Shown: positions 23,972 to 33,443 of the stretch, piece after piece
Layout of the letters: each line of letters starts with the position of its first letter
Position numbering within the stretch: the first letter of the stretch is position 1
NCBI RefSeq assembly: GCF_048751585.1
Contig: NZ_JAZHOB010000006.1
Location: forward strand, 62,001 to 126,000
Reading direction: 5' to 3'
Length of the DNA stretch: 64,000 nucleotides
DNA from: G025836975 sp048751585
Lineage (GTDB): Bacteria > Pseudomonadota > Gammaproteobacteria > Burkholderiales > Burkholderiaceae_B
Made by a program: the position numbers and the translations under genes
Notes under the pieces: generated by a model
Database searches by the model: none
Seen by the model: the letters and a program-made list of their open reading frames with translations, nothing else
What the model was told of the DNA's origin: nothing

Positions 23972-26467
23972 ATGCCAGCCAAAAAAGATCGCATCACGTT
24001 GCCGCCAAAGAACGCCGAACGTACCAATATGACCTGTCATTTCTGTATTGTCGGCTGTGGCTATCACGTATATAAGTGGCCCGAGCAGAAGGAGGGCGGT
24101 CGAGCGCCCCAGGACAACGCCTTGGGTCTGGACTTTCGTCAACAACTGCCGCCGTACGCCACCACCCTGACGCCCGCCATGACTAACGTTATTACCGAGC
24201 ATGACGGTAGCCGCCACAACATCATGATTGTGCCGGATAAAGAGTGCGTCGTTAATAGTGGGCTGAGCTCGACCCGTGGTGGCCGGATGGCAACGTATAT
24301 GTACACCCCCGAAGGCGATAGCAAAGCGCGGCTCAAGCAGCCGCGCTTATACGCGGCAGATCAGTGGGTGGATACGTCGTGGGATCAGGCAATGGGGCTT
24401 TATGCAGGCTTGCTTAAGAAAACGCTCGATAAAGATGGGCCCGAAGGCATCGTATTTTCGTGTTTTGACCATGGAGGCGCTGGCGGAGGGTTTGAGAATA
24501 CCTGGGGTACCGGCAAGCTGATGTTCTCCGCGCTACAAACTCCTATGGTTCGTATTCACAATCGTCCGGCGTATAACTCTGAGTGCCACGCCACCCGTGA
24601 CATGGGCATTGGCGAGCTTAATAATGCTTACGAGGATGCCGAGCTCGCCGACGTTCTTTGGTCTATTGGCAACAATCCTTATGAATCGCAAACCAATTAC
24701 TTCCTCAACCATTGGGTGCCAAATCTATATGGCCAAACAAGCGGTAAGAAAAAAGAGCGCTTCCAGGATGAAGAGTTGCCCGCGACTCGGATCATATTCG
24801 TAGACCCTCGTGAAACACCGTCCATCTCTATTGCGCGTCAGGTTGCGGGCAAAGAGCGCGTATTGCATCTGGCGATTGAGCCGGGCACGGATACGGCACT
24901 ATTTAACGGCCTATTTACCTATGTGGTCGAACAAGGGTGGATAGACAAACCGTTCATAGAGAAGCATACATCGGGGTTTGATGAGGCTGTACAGACCAAT
25001 CGCATGTCGCTGGAGGAATGCAGCAAGGTTACCGGAGTGCCTGTCGAGGACCTCAAAAAAGCAGCCGAATGGTCGTACAAACCTAAGAAGACAGGCCAAC
25101 TACCACGCAGTATGCATGCGTATGAAAAAGGCATTATTTGGGGCAATGACAATTACGTTATTCAGTCGGCCTTGCTCAGTCTGGTTATTGCGACCCATAA
25201 CGTTGGGCGCCGGGGCACAGGCTGTGTACGTATGGGTGGACACCAAGAAGGCTACGCTCGGCCGCCTTATCCAGGTGATACAAAGATTTATATCGATCAA
25301 GAGCTGATCCAGGGAAAGGGTCGCATGATGACCTGGTGGGGATGCAATAATTTTCAGACCAGCAATAATGCGCAGGCATTGCGAGAAGCCGTACTAAAGC
25401 GATCAGCCATCGTCAAAGAGGCGATGCAAAAGGCGCGAGGGGCGAGCACCGAAGAGATGGTCGATATCATTTATCAGGCAACTGAGAAGGGCGGGCTGTT
25501 TGTCGCGAGCATTAACCTATATCCGACCAAGCTTGCCGAAGCTGCCCATCTATTGTTGCCTGCGGCACACCCCGGAGAGATCAACCTGACGTCGATGAAC
25601 GGCGAACGTCGAATTCGTTTGTCCGAGAAATTCATGGACCCCCCAGGCTCTGCGATGGCCGATTGCCTCATTGCGGCCAAGATCGCTAACGCTGTAGGCG
25701 CGCTTTACCAGAAAGAAGGCAATACGGCGATGGCCGAACGTTTCAATGGCTTCGACTGGAAAACCGAAGAAGATGCTTTCAATGATGGATTTCGCCAAGC
25801 GGGACAACCCGGGGCGCCGAAAATTGATAGCCAAGGTGGCGACTCAGGCCATCTGGTTACCTATGAGCGTTTGCGGGCTACGGGTAATAATGGTGTGCAG
25901 CTTCCCGTCAAGTCTTACTCGGACGGCAAGTTCACAGGCACAGAAATGCTTTACACCGACTCTAAATTCGACACCGAGGATGGCAAAGCGCACTTTCTGC
26001 CCGCACCATGGAATGGTTTACCTGAAACTGTTGCCGCGCAAAAGAAAAAATACAAGTTTTGGCTCAACAATGGGCGAAACAACGAGATATGGCAAACCGC
26101 GTATCACGACCAATACAATAGCTTCGCCCAAGAGCGCTATCCCATGGCCTACATCGAAATTAATCCCGATGACTGCCAGGAGCTTGGCGTGGAGGCCAGC
26201 GATATCGTAGAAGTCTATAACGACTTCGGTTCTACGTACGCGATGGTTTATCCGGTTGCGGAAATCAAGCGCGGGCAGACCTTTATGCTGTTCGGTTACG
26301 TAAACGGTATTCAAGGCGACGTAACAACGGATTGGACCGATCGGAACATCATCCCTTATTACAAGGGGACGTGGGGGAATATCCGCAAGGCCGGCACTAT
26401 GGATGAATTCAAAAGAACGGTTAGTTTTAAAAATCGTCGATTTGTGATGCCTACTACGCCCGCGTAA
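23972..26467 (+). CDS. aioA: arsenite oxidase large molybdopterin subunit
   Basis: An 831-residue member of the DMSO-reductase family, full length for AioA. The N-terminal motif Cys22-x2-Cys25-x3-Cys29 (TCHFCIVGCGYH) holds a [3Fe-4S] cluster. Later segments such as HNRPAYNSECHATRDMGIGE, then NNAYEDAELADVLWSIGNNP, are typical of the arsenite oxidase pterin region. It oxidises As(III) to As(V) in the periplasm, carried across as a complex with AioB through the latter's Tat signal. No cytochrome c gene follows, unlike many aio operons. Confidence 0.97.
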   Translation: MPAKKDRITLPPKNAERTNMTCHFCIVGCGYHVYKWPEQKEGGRAPQDNALGLDFRQQLPPYATTLTPAMTNVITEHDGSRHNIMIVPDKECVVNSGLSSTRGGRMATYMYTPEGDSKARLKQPRLYAADQWVDTSWDQAMGLYAGLLKKTLDKDGPEGIVFSCFDHGGAGGGFENTWGTGKLMFSALQTPMVRIHNRPAYNSECHATRDMGIGELNNAYEDAELADVLWSIGNNPYESQTNYFLNHWVPNLYGQTSGKKKERFQDEELPATRIIFVDPRETPSISIARQVAGKERVLHLAIEPGTDTALFNGLFTYVVEQGWIDKPFIEKHTSGFDEAVQTNRMSLEECSKVTGVPVEDLKKAAEWSYKPKKTGQLPRSMHAYEKGIIWGNDNYVIQSALLSLVIATHNVGRRGTGCVRMGGHQEGYARPPYPGDTKIYIDQELIQGKGRMMTWWGCNNFQTSNNAQALREAVLKRSAIVKEAMQKARGASTEEMVDIIYQATEKGGLFVASINLYPTKLAEAAHLLLPAAHPGEINLTSMNGERRIRLSEKFMDPPGSAMADCLIAAKIANAVGALYQKEGNTAMAERFNGFDWKTEEDAFNDGFRQAGQPGAPKIDSQGGDSGHLVTYERLRATGNNGVQLPVKSYSDGKFTGTEMLYTDSKFDTEDGKAHFLPAPWNGLPETVAAQKKKYKFWLNNGRNNEIWQTAYHDQYNSFAQERYPMAYIEINPDDCQELGVEASDIVEVYNDFGSTYAMVYPVAEIKRGQTFMLFGYVNGIQGDVTTDWTDRNIIPYYKGTWGNIRKAGTMDEFKRTVSFKNRRFVMPTTPA

Positions 26468-26499
26468 AGGAGGGGCACTTCAGTCGGCCATATGCTGAT

Positions 26500-26529
26500 C
26501 CCGCTTTAGGACCGCCTAAAGCGGGTTTT
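26500..26529 (+). terminator. intrinsic terminator after aioA
   Basis: A perfect 11-bp stem CCCGCTTTAGG / CCTAAAGCGGG with a 4-base loop is followed by TTTT. It begins 33 bases after the aioA stop and separates aioBA from moaA. Confidence 0.88.
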
Positions 26530-26551
26530 CCAAAAAACGATAAGGCCAAGC

Positions 26552-27652
26552 ATGAACGAACACTTATTGCATGAACATCGCTTGATGCCTATGTCGGCAG
26601 CAGTCGGTGACGACATGACCATAGAGGAATCTATCTTACTGGACCAGCATGCCAGGCCATTGCGAGACTTGCGTATATCAGTCACCGATCGATGTAATTT
26701 CCGATGTACCTATTGCATGCCTCGAACTGTGTTCGGGGCAGATTTTCAGTTCCTTCCCCGCAGCGAGCTATTGACCCACGAAGAGATAGAGCGGGCTGCG
26801 AGGATATTTGTGGACTTAGGCGTAAGAAAAATCCGTATCACGGGAGGCGAGCCACTACTACGTAAAAACGTGGACGCGTTGGCGGCCAAACTCGTGGCGC
26901 TCACCACACCTGACGGGCACCCGGTTGATGTTTCATTGACCACAAATGGGGTTCTACTGACGCGTAAAGCGCAGAGCCTTGCGCAGGCGGGTGTCAAGCG
27001 CTTGAACGTTAGCCTGGATGCGATCGATAACGCGGTATTCCAAAGATTGACTGACGCTGACTGGTCCGTCGATGATGTACTGCAGGGTATTGACGCTGCG
27101 AAGTGTGCAGGTATTGCACCCATAAAAATAAATATGGTGGTCAAGCGCGGCATCAACGATGATCAAGTGCTTCCCATGGCCAAATATTTTCGAGGCACCG
27201 GCCACATTCTGCGCTTCATAGAGTTTATGGATGTGGGCAATACCAATCAATGGAACAGGAATGCCGTATATCCGTCATCAGAGATCATTGCCCTGTTGCA
27301 GCAGCACTTTCCACTGGAGCCAGTATCGCCCTCTGCTAAAGGAGAGGTTGCCAAACGCTGGCGATATCTGGATGGGCAGGGAGAGATCGGCGTAATTTCC
27401 AGTGTGACTCAGCCATTTTGTGGTGATTGTTCACGAGCGAGGTTAGCGTCGAACGGTGGGTTTTACCTATGCCTGTTTGGTCAGCAGAGTGTGGACTTGC
27501 GTACTTTGTTGCGTGAGTCAGACGATGATGAGCTTCTACGTGAAACGATCACATCCACATGGGCCCGAAGGGCGGACAGGTATTCAGAAGTGAGGGGCCA
27601 TGTTCCTGTTACCTATATGCGTCGCGTTGAAATGAGTCACATTGGAGGGTAG
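26552..27652 (+). CDS. moaA: GTP 3',8-cyclase (molybdenum cofactor synthesis)
   Basis: A 366-residue radical-SAM enzyme that makes the first pterin intermediate of molybdenum cofactor from GTP. The SAM-cluster motif is Cys48-x3-Cys52-x2-Cys55 (DRCNFRCTYCMPR); the second cluster cysteines are in QPFCGDCSRARLASNGGFYL with the next Cys in CLFG. The C-terminus ends in Gly-Gly, as is usual. It would supply cofactor for AioA. The N-terminal 35 residues before the core are longer than average, and an internal Met could be the true start. Confidence 0.95.
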   Translation: MNEHLLHEHRLMPMSAAVGDDMTIEESILLDQHARPLRDLRISVTDRCNFRCTYCMPRTVFGADFQFLPRSELLTHEEIERAARIFVDLGVRKIRITGGEPLLRKNVDALAAKLVALTTPDGHPVDVSLTTNGVLLTRKAQSLAQAGVKRLNVSLDAIDNAVFQRLTDADWSVDDVLQGIDAAKCAGIAPIKINMVVKRGINDDQVLPMAKYFRGTGHILRFIEFMDVGNTNQWNRNAVYPSSEIIALLQQHFPLEPVSPSAKGEVAKRWRYLDGQGEIGVISSVTQPFCGDCSRARLASNGGFYLCLFGQQSVDLRTLLRESDDDELLRETITSTWARRADRYSEVRGHVPVTYMRRVEMSHIGG

Positions 27653-27671
27653 GTGCTCAATCGCTAGCTAA

Positions 27672-27950
27672 ACAGTACGCTGGCTGTTAAGTCTCACAGT
27701 ACGAACCAAGATCACACTCGGATTTCTCATCGCCGCGATTATCGGTAGCGTAGGTATCTGGTCTACCCAGCAAGTCCGGCAGATGGTGCTGCTTATGTAC
27801 CACCAAGAGGTGGCGGGCTTGCGCCAAGCCGCGCAAGCGCAGAATAACGTGATGGCAGCAGGCCGAGCCTTGGCGACGGACAAAGGTCAACGCATCGGTG
27901 ATGGTTCGGCGTTACAGATCATCGTCATTTGGCGCATACTCCGTCTTTGA
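27672..27950 (+). pseudogene. remnant of a methyl-accepting chemotaxis receptor N-terminus
   Basis: An open stretch of 92 codons without a start codon (a stop TAA precedes it directly) reads VRTKITLGFLIAAIIGSVGI, then a helical segment with QQVRQMVLLMYHQEVAGLR, and ends in a stop. This is the membrane anchor and the first helix of a four-helix-bundle chemoreceptor. The signalling domain is absent. Chemoreceptor genes near aio genes are known in Agrobacterium, so a lost arsenite chemoreceptor is possible. The stretch from here to 28187 holds nothing else. Confidence 0.6.
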
Positions 27951-28187
27951 GATCGCCATGCCCAATGTTTACCATCTCACTTTGTCAATCTACTCTCGAA
28001 AATAACATCGAATAAGGCCGTATTCGGAGATGGAGCCAAACTTCATGGTCATGCCCATATCCATCTTTATGCTTTCGGTATCGGAGTGAATGGGTGAGGC
28101 TTGGCCTCTCGAATGTGCAGATCAGGATGCTTGCGCGCTCCATGACGTTTGCGGACCAGACTTGTAGTTAGTACAATCCCTAACGCG

Positions 28188-28541
28188 ATGAAAAAACTGT
28201 TTCTTCTCTTTATGCTAGTTATGCTGCCGCTCCAAGCGTCTTGGGGCGTTGTGAGCGTGTATTGCCAGCCGGAGCAGACAGCGTGCGTAACTCCTTGTTA
28301 CCACGATGCGCAAGAGGTCTTTGTCGATACAACCAGTAGTGGGGACGACAATGCACCTACGAAGACAAACATCGAACACGATGCGCATTTTTGCCACATG
28401 TATTGCATGCCGCTCATTGGTGTATCACACACCAGCAAATTTGAGCCTTCTTGCAGTTCAGCCCGTCGACTTGTTGAGACGCGGCATCCAGCAGCAATGA
28501 TTAGCGAGCGGCCCGAGCGGCCTCAGTGGTCTCAGACATAG
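28188..28541 (+). CDS. small Cys/His-rich exported protein, CzcI-like
   Basis: A 117-residue protein with a signal peptide (KKLFLLFMLVMLPLQASWG). The mature part has clustered metal-ligand residues: Cys26, Cys33, Cys37, His39, then HDAHFCHMYC. This layout resembles CzcI and related periplasmic proteins that stand before cobalt-zinc-cadmium efflux systems. No such efflux genes follow directly; the ccm genes begin 270 bases later, across a gap with no gene. Binding of a metal in the periplasm is inferred. Confidence 0.6.
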   Translation: MKKLFLLFMLVMLPLQASWGVVSVYCQPEQTACVTPCYHDAQEVFVDTTSSGDDNAPTKTNIEHDAHFCHMYCMPLIGVSHTSKFEPSCSSARRLVETRHPAAMISERPERPQWSQT

Positions 28542-28809
28542 CCCAAGTTGGCACGTCGCTGATTCGTTCACGCCAGTCATCTCCTTTCGAGTCGTAGAGT
28601 CACCTCGACCTTGCAGATAGCACGCATTTTGTGCATCCCAAGCGCGAAAGAGAATTTGCTGCAACGCTAAATCTACTGCCAGCCATTATGCAAATGTATT
28701 GGGTTGCTGTGCGCGCTTTAACCCTAAGAAATCTGTGTGCATCGCGCACGGGTCGTCATTGTGGACAGGGAGATATCTCAATTGCTCAGATTTTTAATGC
28801 CGATGGGCG

Positions 28810-29427
28810 ATGATGCTTGAAGGCATCAATCTACAAGCCATGCGTGGCGAGCGCAGCCTATTCGAACGCCTGAGCTTTCAGATAAAGGCGGGTGAGTGCC
28901 TATTCGTGCAAGGTGAGAATGGCAGCGGTAAAACGAGCCTTTTACGCGTAATCGCGGGGCTTACCGCGCCCTCGGCTGGAACCGTTCTCTGGAAAGAATG
29001 CCCCATCCAACAATTGGGCGAGGAATATCGGCGAGAGCTACTCTATTGCGGCCATCTTTCAGGTCTGAAGGATGAACTAAGTGCCATAGAGAACCTAATC
29101 GCTGGGGCTCAATTGGCCGATGATCCCGTTTCCAATTGTACTGCCCGCGAAGCCTTGCGACGGAGTGGGCTGCAGGGTAAGGAAGACCTGCTCGTGCGAT
29201 TTTTGTCCCAAGGGCAGAAGCGACGCGTGAGCTTGGCTCGCTTACTCCTTCAACCACGCGCACTATGGATCCTGGATGAGCCTTTGGCAGCACTTGATGC
29301 TAGGGCTGCGCACTGGCTCGCCGGAGTGATCGATGCACATTTAGACTCGGGCGGGGCTGCCGTCATAACCAGTCATCAAGACATGGCGCTGGCAGGTACG
29401 CCACACGTTATCCGGATAGGCGTATGA
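28810..29427 (+). CDS. ccmA: CcmA, ATPase of the haem export complex
   Basis: A 205-residue ABC ATPase. Walker A is GENGSGKTSLLR, the signature is LSQGQKRRVSLARLLL and Walker B LWILDEPLAALD. With CcmB, CcmC and CcmD it uses ATP to release haem-loaded CcmE. Two adjacent ATG codons (28810 and 28813) are possible starts. The ccmB start overlaps its stop by 4 bases. It is the first gene of a complete and uninterrupted ccmABCDEFGHI operon. Confidence 0.95.
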   Translation: MMLEGINLQAMRGERSLFERLSFQIKAGECLFVQGENGSGKTSLLRVIAGLTAPSAGTVLWKECPIQQLGEEYRRELLYCGHLSGLKDELSAIENLIAGAQLADDPVSNCTAREALRRSGLQGKEDLLVRFLSQGQKRRVSLARLLLQPRALWILDEPLAALDARAAHWLAGVIDAHLDSGGAAVITSHQDMALAGTPHVIRIGV

Positions 29428-30107
29428 GCGATATATTTGGATTGTCCGCGCTTAGTGGAGTGATACGGCGTGATCTGAGGCTCGCCATGCGCCGCAAGGC
29501 TGATGCCCTAACACCGCTTTTTTTCTTTGTCATTGTGGTGAGCCTGTTTCCTTTAGGCATCGGCCCCGAGCGAGACACGTTGCGGCAGATCGCTCCGGGC
29601 GTCCTCTGGGTGGCGGCGTTGTTGGCCGGTATGTTGTCGCTGAATCGGCTGTTCGAACAGGATTACGCCGACGGTACTCTCGAACAACTTGTGCTTTCGC
29701 CCGCGCCGCTAGGCATGCTGGTAATCGGGAAAGTGATTGCGCATTGGCTGCTCTCTGGTTTGCCGCTGGTACTGCTGGCGCCGTTATTGGCCTTGCAGTT
29801 CGATCTGCCTACTTCGTCGTTGTCAGTGTTGGCCATATCTCTGGCAATCGGTACGCCGGTGCTCAGCCTGATTGGGGCGATCGGTGCGAGCTTGACCCTG
29901 GGCCTGCGAGGTGGCGGAGTACTGGTGGCGTTGCTTGTGCTTCCTCTTTATGTGCCGGTCCTGATCTTTGGCGCTGGCTCGGTGGATGCCGTGGCTGCTG
30001 GTTTGGGGGCAGTTTCACATCTGTCATTGCTGGCTGCGGTTCTGGTTCTAGCTGGCTTTTTCGCACCGTGGGCTACGACCGTGGCGCTGCGGATCGCGTT
30101 GGAATAA
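29424..30107 (+). CDS. ccmB: CcmB, membrane subunit of the haem export complex
   Basis: A 227-residue protein with about six hydrophobic segments. The start RRDLRLAMRRKADALTPLFF and the LAALLAGMLSLNRLFEQDYA-like stretch (here VAALLAGMLSLNRLFEQDY) followed by DGTLEQLVLSP are CcmB hallmarks. It forms the transmembrane part of the CcmAB transporter in the inner membrane. Overlaps ccmA by 4 bases; ccmC starts 10 bases later. Confidence 0.95.
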   Translation: MSDIFGLSALSGVIRRDLRLAMRRKADALTPLFFFVIVVSLFPLGIGPERDTLRQIAPGVLWVAALLAGMLSLNRLFEQDYADGTLEQLVLSPAPLGMLVIGKVIAHWLLSGLPLVLLAPLLALQFDLPTSSLSVLAISLAIGTPVLSLIGAIGASLTLGLRGGGVLVALLVLPLYVPVLIFGAGSVDAVAAGLGAVSHLSLLAAVLVLAGFFAPWATTVALRIALE

Positions 30108-30117
30108 GGGCAATTGA

Positions 30118-30855
30118 ATGATCAACTGGTTTAAGTATGCATCGCCCAGAGCGTTTTACCCTCTGGCAGGAAAAATGATTCCCTGGTTCGGTGCAAGTGC
30201 AGCGTTATTGGCTATTGCTGGGCTATATGTCGGCTTTTTCTTAGCCCCCACCGACGCGCAGCAAGGCGAAGGCTATCGAATTATCTTTTTGCATGTGCCC
30301 GCCTCCTGGATGTCGATGTTCATTTATCTGGTCATGGCCTTCTGGGCAGCGATGGGGCTGGCGTTCAACAGTCGGTTGTCGGCCATGATGGCCTCGGCTC
30401 TGGCGCCCACCGGCGCCATGTTCACGTTCCTTTCGCTTTGGACTGGCGCCCTCTGGGGCAAACCAATGTGGGGCACTTGGTGGGTTTGGGATGCGCGTTT
30501 GACCTCGGAGCTAATCCTGTTGTTTCTCTATGTGGGCTTCATGGCGCTCCAGTCGGCGATTGATGAGCCGCGTCGTGCCGATAAAGCGGGTGCAGTGCTC
30601 GCGCTTGTCGGTGTCGTCAATATTCCGATTATTTATTTTTCAGTGCAATGGTGGAACACCCTGCATCAGGGAGCCTCGGTCTCTTTAACGCGCGCTCCGT
30701 CGATGGCGACGCTCATGCTCGCCGGCATGTTGCTCATGGCCTTGGCATCTTGGATGTATACGGTGGCTGTGGCATTGCTGCGCGTACGTTGCATCGTGCT
30801 GGAGCGTGAACGGCATGCCGCTTGGCTAAGCGAACTAGAAGGGGCGAACCGATGA
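30118..30855 (+). CDS. ccmC: CcmC, haem-handling protein
   Basis: A 245-residue inner-membrane protein with six segments. It contains the tryptophan-rich motif WGTWWVWDARLTS and the conserved histidine in IIFLHVPASW. CcmC attaches haem to CcmE in the periplasm. The length is usual. Its stop overlaps the start of ccmD. Confidence 0.95.
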   Translation: MINWFKYASPRAFYPLAGKMIPWFGASAALLAIAGLYVGFFLAPTDAQQGEGYRIIFLHVPASWMSMFIYLVMAFWAAMGLAFNSRLSAMMASALAPTGAMFTFLSLWTGALWGKPMWGTWWVWDARLTSELILLFLYVGFMALQSAIDEPRRADKAGAVLALVGVVNIPIIYFSVQWWNTLHQGASVSLTRAPSMATLMLAGMLLMALASWMYTVAVALLRVRCIVLERERHAAWLSELEGANR

Positions 30856-31046
30856 GATGGAATAGTGCGGCTGAATTCTTTGCGATGGGCGGCTATGGGC
30901 TGTACGTATGGGGGTCAGTGGGCGTCACCGTTGTGGCCCTCATCCTCGAGTTGCTCTTGCTCGGCCAACGTCGCAAAAGCGCCTTGTCTCGGATAAAGCG
31001 CGAATCAATTATGGAAAGGAATGATGTCAATGAAAAACAGACATAA
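30852..31046 (+). CDS. ccmD: CcmD, small haem exporter subunit
   Basis: A 64-residue single-span protein. FFAMGGYGLYVWGSVGVTVV is the CcmD signature, followed by a charged cytoplasmic tail. It stabilises the CcmC-CcmE complex. The ATG overlaps the ccmC stop by 4 bases, and its end overlaps ccmE. Confidence 0.9.
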   Translation: MRWNSAAEFFAMGGYGLYVWGSVGVTVVALILELLLLGQRRKSALSRIKRESIMERNDVNEKQT

Positions 31047-31476
31047 GCGCATTGCGCTCATCGTGGGTGGCGTGGCTGCGTTGAGCGTGGCTACGGTGCT
31101 AGTGCTCAATGCATTTCAAAGCAATCTTGTGTTCTTTTTTAGCCCGACGCAGGTCAGCGCGGGCGAAGCGCCTAAAGAGCGTACCTTTCGCATCGGCGGG
31201 ATGGTCCAAACGGGCAGCGTGCAGCGCCAAAGTGACGGTCTAACCGTGAATTTTATCGTCACCGACACGGCCAAGACCATACCGGTCACCTATACCGGAA
31301 TTTTGCCCGATTTGTTTAGTGAAGGGAAAGGGGTTGTGGCCCAAGGACGGCTGGAGCCAGGCGGGCTATTCCGCGCTGAGGAGGTCCTTGCTAAACATGA
31401 TGAGAACTACATGCCGCCCGAAGCCCAGCATGCGCTGGACCAGGCAGCTAAAAACACATCACAAACGAGGCCATAA
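31030..31476 (+). CDS. ccmE: CcmE, haem chaperone
   Basis: A 148-residue periplasmic haem chaperone anchored by an N-terminal membrane helix after MKNRHKR. The haem-binding motif AKHDENYMPPE carries the covalent histidine and the axial tyrosine. Of three close in-frame ATGs, 31030 is chosen because AAGGA lies 9 bases upstream. It overlaps ccmD by 17 bases. Confidence 0.95.
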   Translation: MKNRHKRIALIVGGVAALSVATVLVLNAFQSNLVFFFSPTQVSAGEAPKERTFRIGGMVQTGSVQRQSDGLTVNFIVTDTAKTIPVTYTGILPDLFSEGKGVVAQGRLEPGGLFRAEEVLAKHDENYMPPEAQHALDQAAKNTSQTRP

Positions 31477-31481
31477 CGATC

Positions 31482-33443
31482 ATGATTCCTGAAATCGGCC
31501 ATTTTTCTCTGATTTTGACGTTATTTGTGGCGTTGGCCCAAGGTGGCTTCGCGCTTGCCGGCGCCGCTAACGGCAATGCACGTTGGATTGCTTTTGCACG
31601 GCCTGCCGCGCGCGTCCAGTTTCTATTGATCATCATCAGCTTTGCCAGCTTGGCTTGGGCGTTTGTCGCTAAGGATTTTTCGGTTGCTTACGTCGCCCAG
31701 AACTCTAATTCGCAGTTGCCCCTGTTTTATCGGATCGCGGCAGTCTGGGGAGGACATGAAGGTTCGCTCTTATTGTGGATGCTCATGCAAACCGGCTGGG
31801 CGTGTGCCGTCAGTGTGTTCTCAAGGCAGTTGCCCGACGCGATGGTGGCACGCGTACTGGGTGTGTTGGGGTTGGTAGCTGCAGGGTTTTTGCTTTTCGT
31901 TTTGCTCACCTCTAACCCGTTTGAACGTCTTGTACCTGCGCCTATAGAAGGGTTGGACCTGAATCCGCTGTTGCAGGATGTCGGGTTGATATTTCATCCT
32001 CCTCTGCTGTATATGGGCTACGTCGGGTTTTCGGTGGTATTTGCGTTTGCCATTGCCGCACTCTTGGCTGGGCAGTTGGATGCCGCGTGGGCTCGTTGGT
32101 CACGCCCCTGGGCCACGGCCGCATGGCTGTTTCTGACTTTGGGCATCGCCTTGGGCAGTTGGTGGGCCTATTACGAGCTGGGTTGGGGCGGCTGGTGGTT
32201 TTGGGATCCAGTGGAGAACTCCTCCTTCATCCCATGGTTGGTAGGCACCGCCTTGATTCATTCGCTGGCCGTCACCGAAAAGCGGGGCAGTTTCAAGAGC
32301 TGGACCGTGCTACTTGCCATTAGCACCTTTTCGCTCTCCCTATTGGGCGCATTTCTTGTGCGCTCGGGGGTACTGACATCGGTACATGCCTTTGCTACCG
32401 ATCCGCGCCGAGGGGTGTTCATTCTGCTGCTTTTTACTGTGGTGGTGGGAGCCTCTTTGTTCCTGTTTGCGCTGCGCGCCCCAAAGGTGGGGCTTGGCGG
32501 ACGGTTCGATTTCATCTCGCGCGAATCCCTGTTGCTCGTCAATAACGTATTGATGGCCGTGGCCGCAGGCTCAGTCGTTCTGGGAACCTTATATCCACTT
32601 TTTATCGATGCGTTGGGGCTAGGCAAACTTTCCGTGGGCCCGCCGTACTTTAATGCCGTCTTCGTTCCCCTTATGGTGCCGGCATTGCTGCTCATGGCGG
32701 TGGGGCCGGTCGCTAATTGGAAATCGGCCAAAGTGGCGGCCATGCTGAAACGGCTGTACTGGCCGGCTGCTGTGGCATTGGCAATCGGCGTCGCGACGCC
32801 GATTGCGCTGGGCCGCTGGTCCGCGATGGCGGCTTTAGGCGTGGCACTGGCCACGTGGATTGCAACTGCTGTAGTGATGGGTATCTTTGAGCGTATGCGA
32901 GCTACACGTAGCGGATTGCTCGCCCAGCCGCGCAGCTGGCTTGGCATGCATGTGGCGCATCTGGGGATTGCCGTATTCGTGGTGGGCGTCTCGCTCGTCA
33001 TGGGCTACGAGACCGAGCAGGATGTACGCATGGCACCCGGCGATATCGTGACTGCGGGCGGTTACGACCTGAAGTTCCTTGGGGTGCGAAAGGCTCCAGG
33101 GCCAAATTATGTTGCCGACATGGGGGATATCGAAATGTCGCGTGATGGAGAAGTGCTGCGTCTGCTCCATCCTGAGAAGCGGACCTATGCCTCATCGGCT
33201 ATGCCGATGACTGAGGCGGCGATCGATGCCAATGGATTGCGCCATGTGTACGTCGCCCTAGGGGAACCGCTCGCTGAAGGGGCCTGGAGCGTACGCGTTT
33301 ACTACAAGCCTTTCGTCGATTGGGTCTGGGGAGGCTGCATATTAATGGCCCTGGGAGGCTTGCTGGCGATTAGTGACCGACGTTACCGGCTTAAACGGCG
33401 AGAGCGGCGTGCCTCTGCAAAGCTTGAAGGAGCCGCTTCGTGA
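31482..33443 (+). CDS. ccmF: CcmF, haem lyase core
   Basis: A 653-residue inner-membrane protein with about 14-15 segments. The WWD motif GWGGWWFWDPVENSSFIPWL and haem-site histidines are visible. With CcmH and CcmI it attaches haem to the CxxCH motif of apocytochrome c. Full length. It starts 5 bases after ccmE and overlaps ccmG by 4 bases. Confidence 0.96.
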   Translation: MIPEIGHFSLILTLFVALAQGGFALAGAANGNARWIAFARPAARVQFLLIIISFASLAWAFVAKDFSVAYVAQNSNSQLPLFYRIAAVWGGHEGSLLLWMLMQTGWACAVSVFSRQLPDAMVARVLGVLGLVAAGFLLFVLLTSNPFERLVPAPIEGLDLNPLLQDVGLIFHPPLLYMGYVGFSVVFAFAIAALLAGQLDAAWARWSRPWATAAWLFLTLGIALGSWWAYYELGWGGWWFWDPVENSSFIPWLVGTALIHSLAVTEKRGSFKSWTVLLAISTFSLSLLGAFLVRSGVLTSVHAFATDPRRGVFILLLFTVVVGASLFLFALRAPKVGLGGRFDFISRESLLLVNNVLMAVAAGSVVLGTLYPLFIDALGLGKLSVGPPYFNAVFVPLMVPALLLMAVGPVANWKSAKVAAMLKRLYWPAAVALAIGVATPIALGRWSAMAALGVALATWIATAVVMGIFERMRATRSGLLAQPRSWLGMHVAHLGIAVFVVGVSLVMGYETEQDVRMAPGDIVTAGGYDLKFLGVRKAPGPNYVADMGDIEMSRDGEVLRLLHPEKRTYASSAMPMTEAAIDANGLRHVYVALGEPLAEGAWSVRVYYKPFVDWVWGGCILMALGGLLAISDRRYRLKRRERRASAKLEGAAS

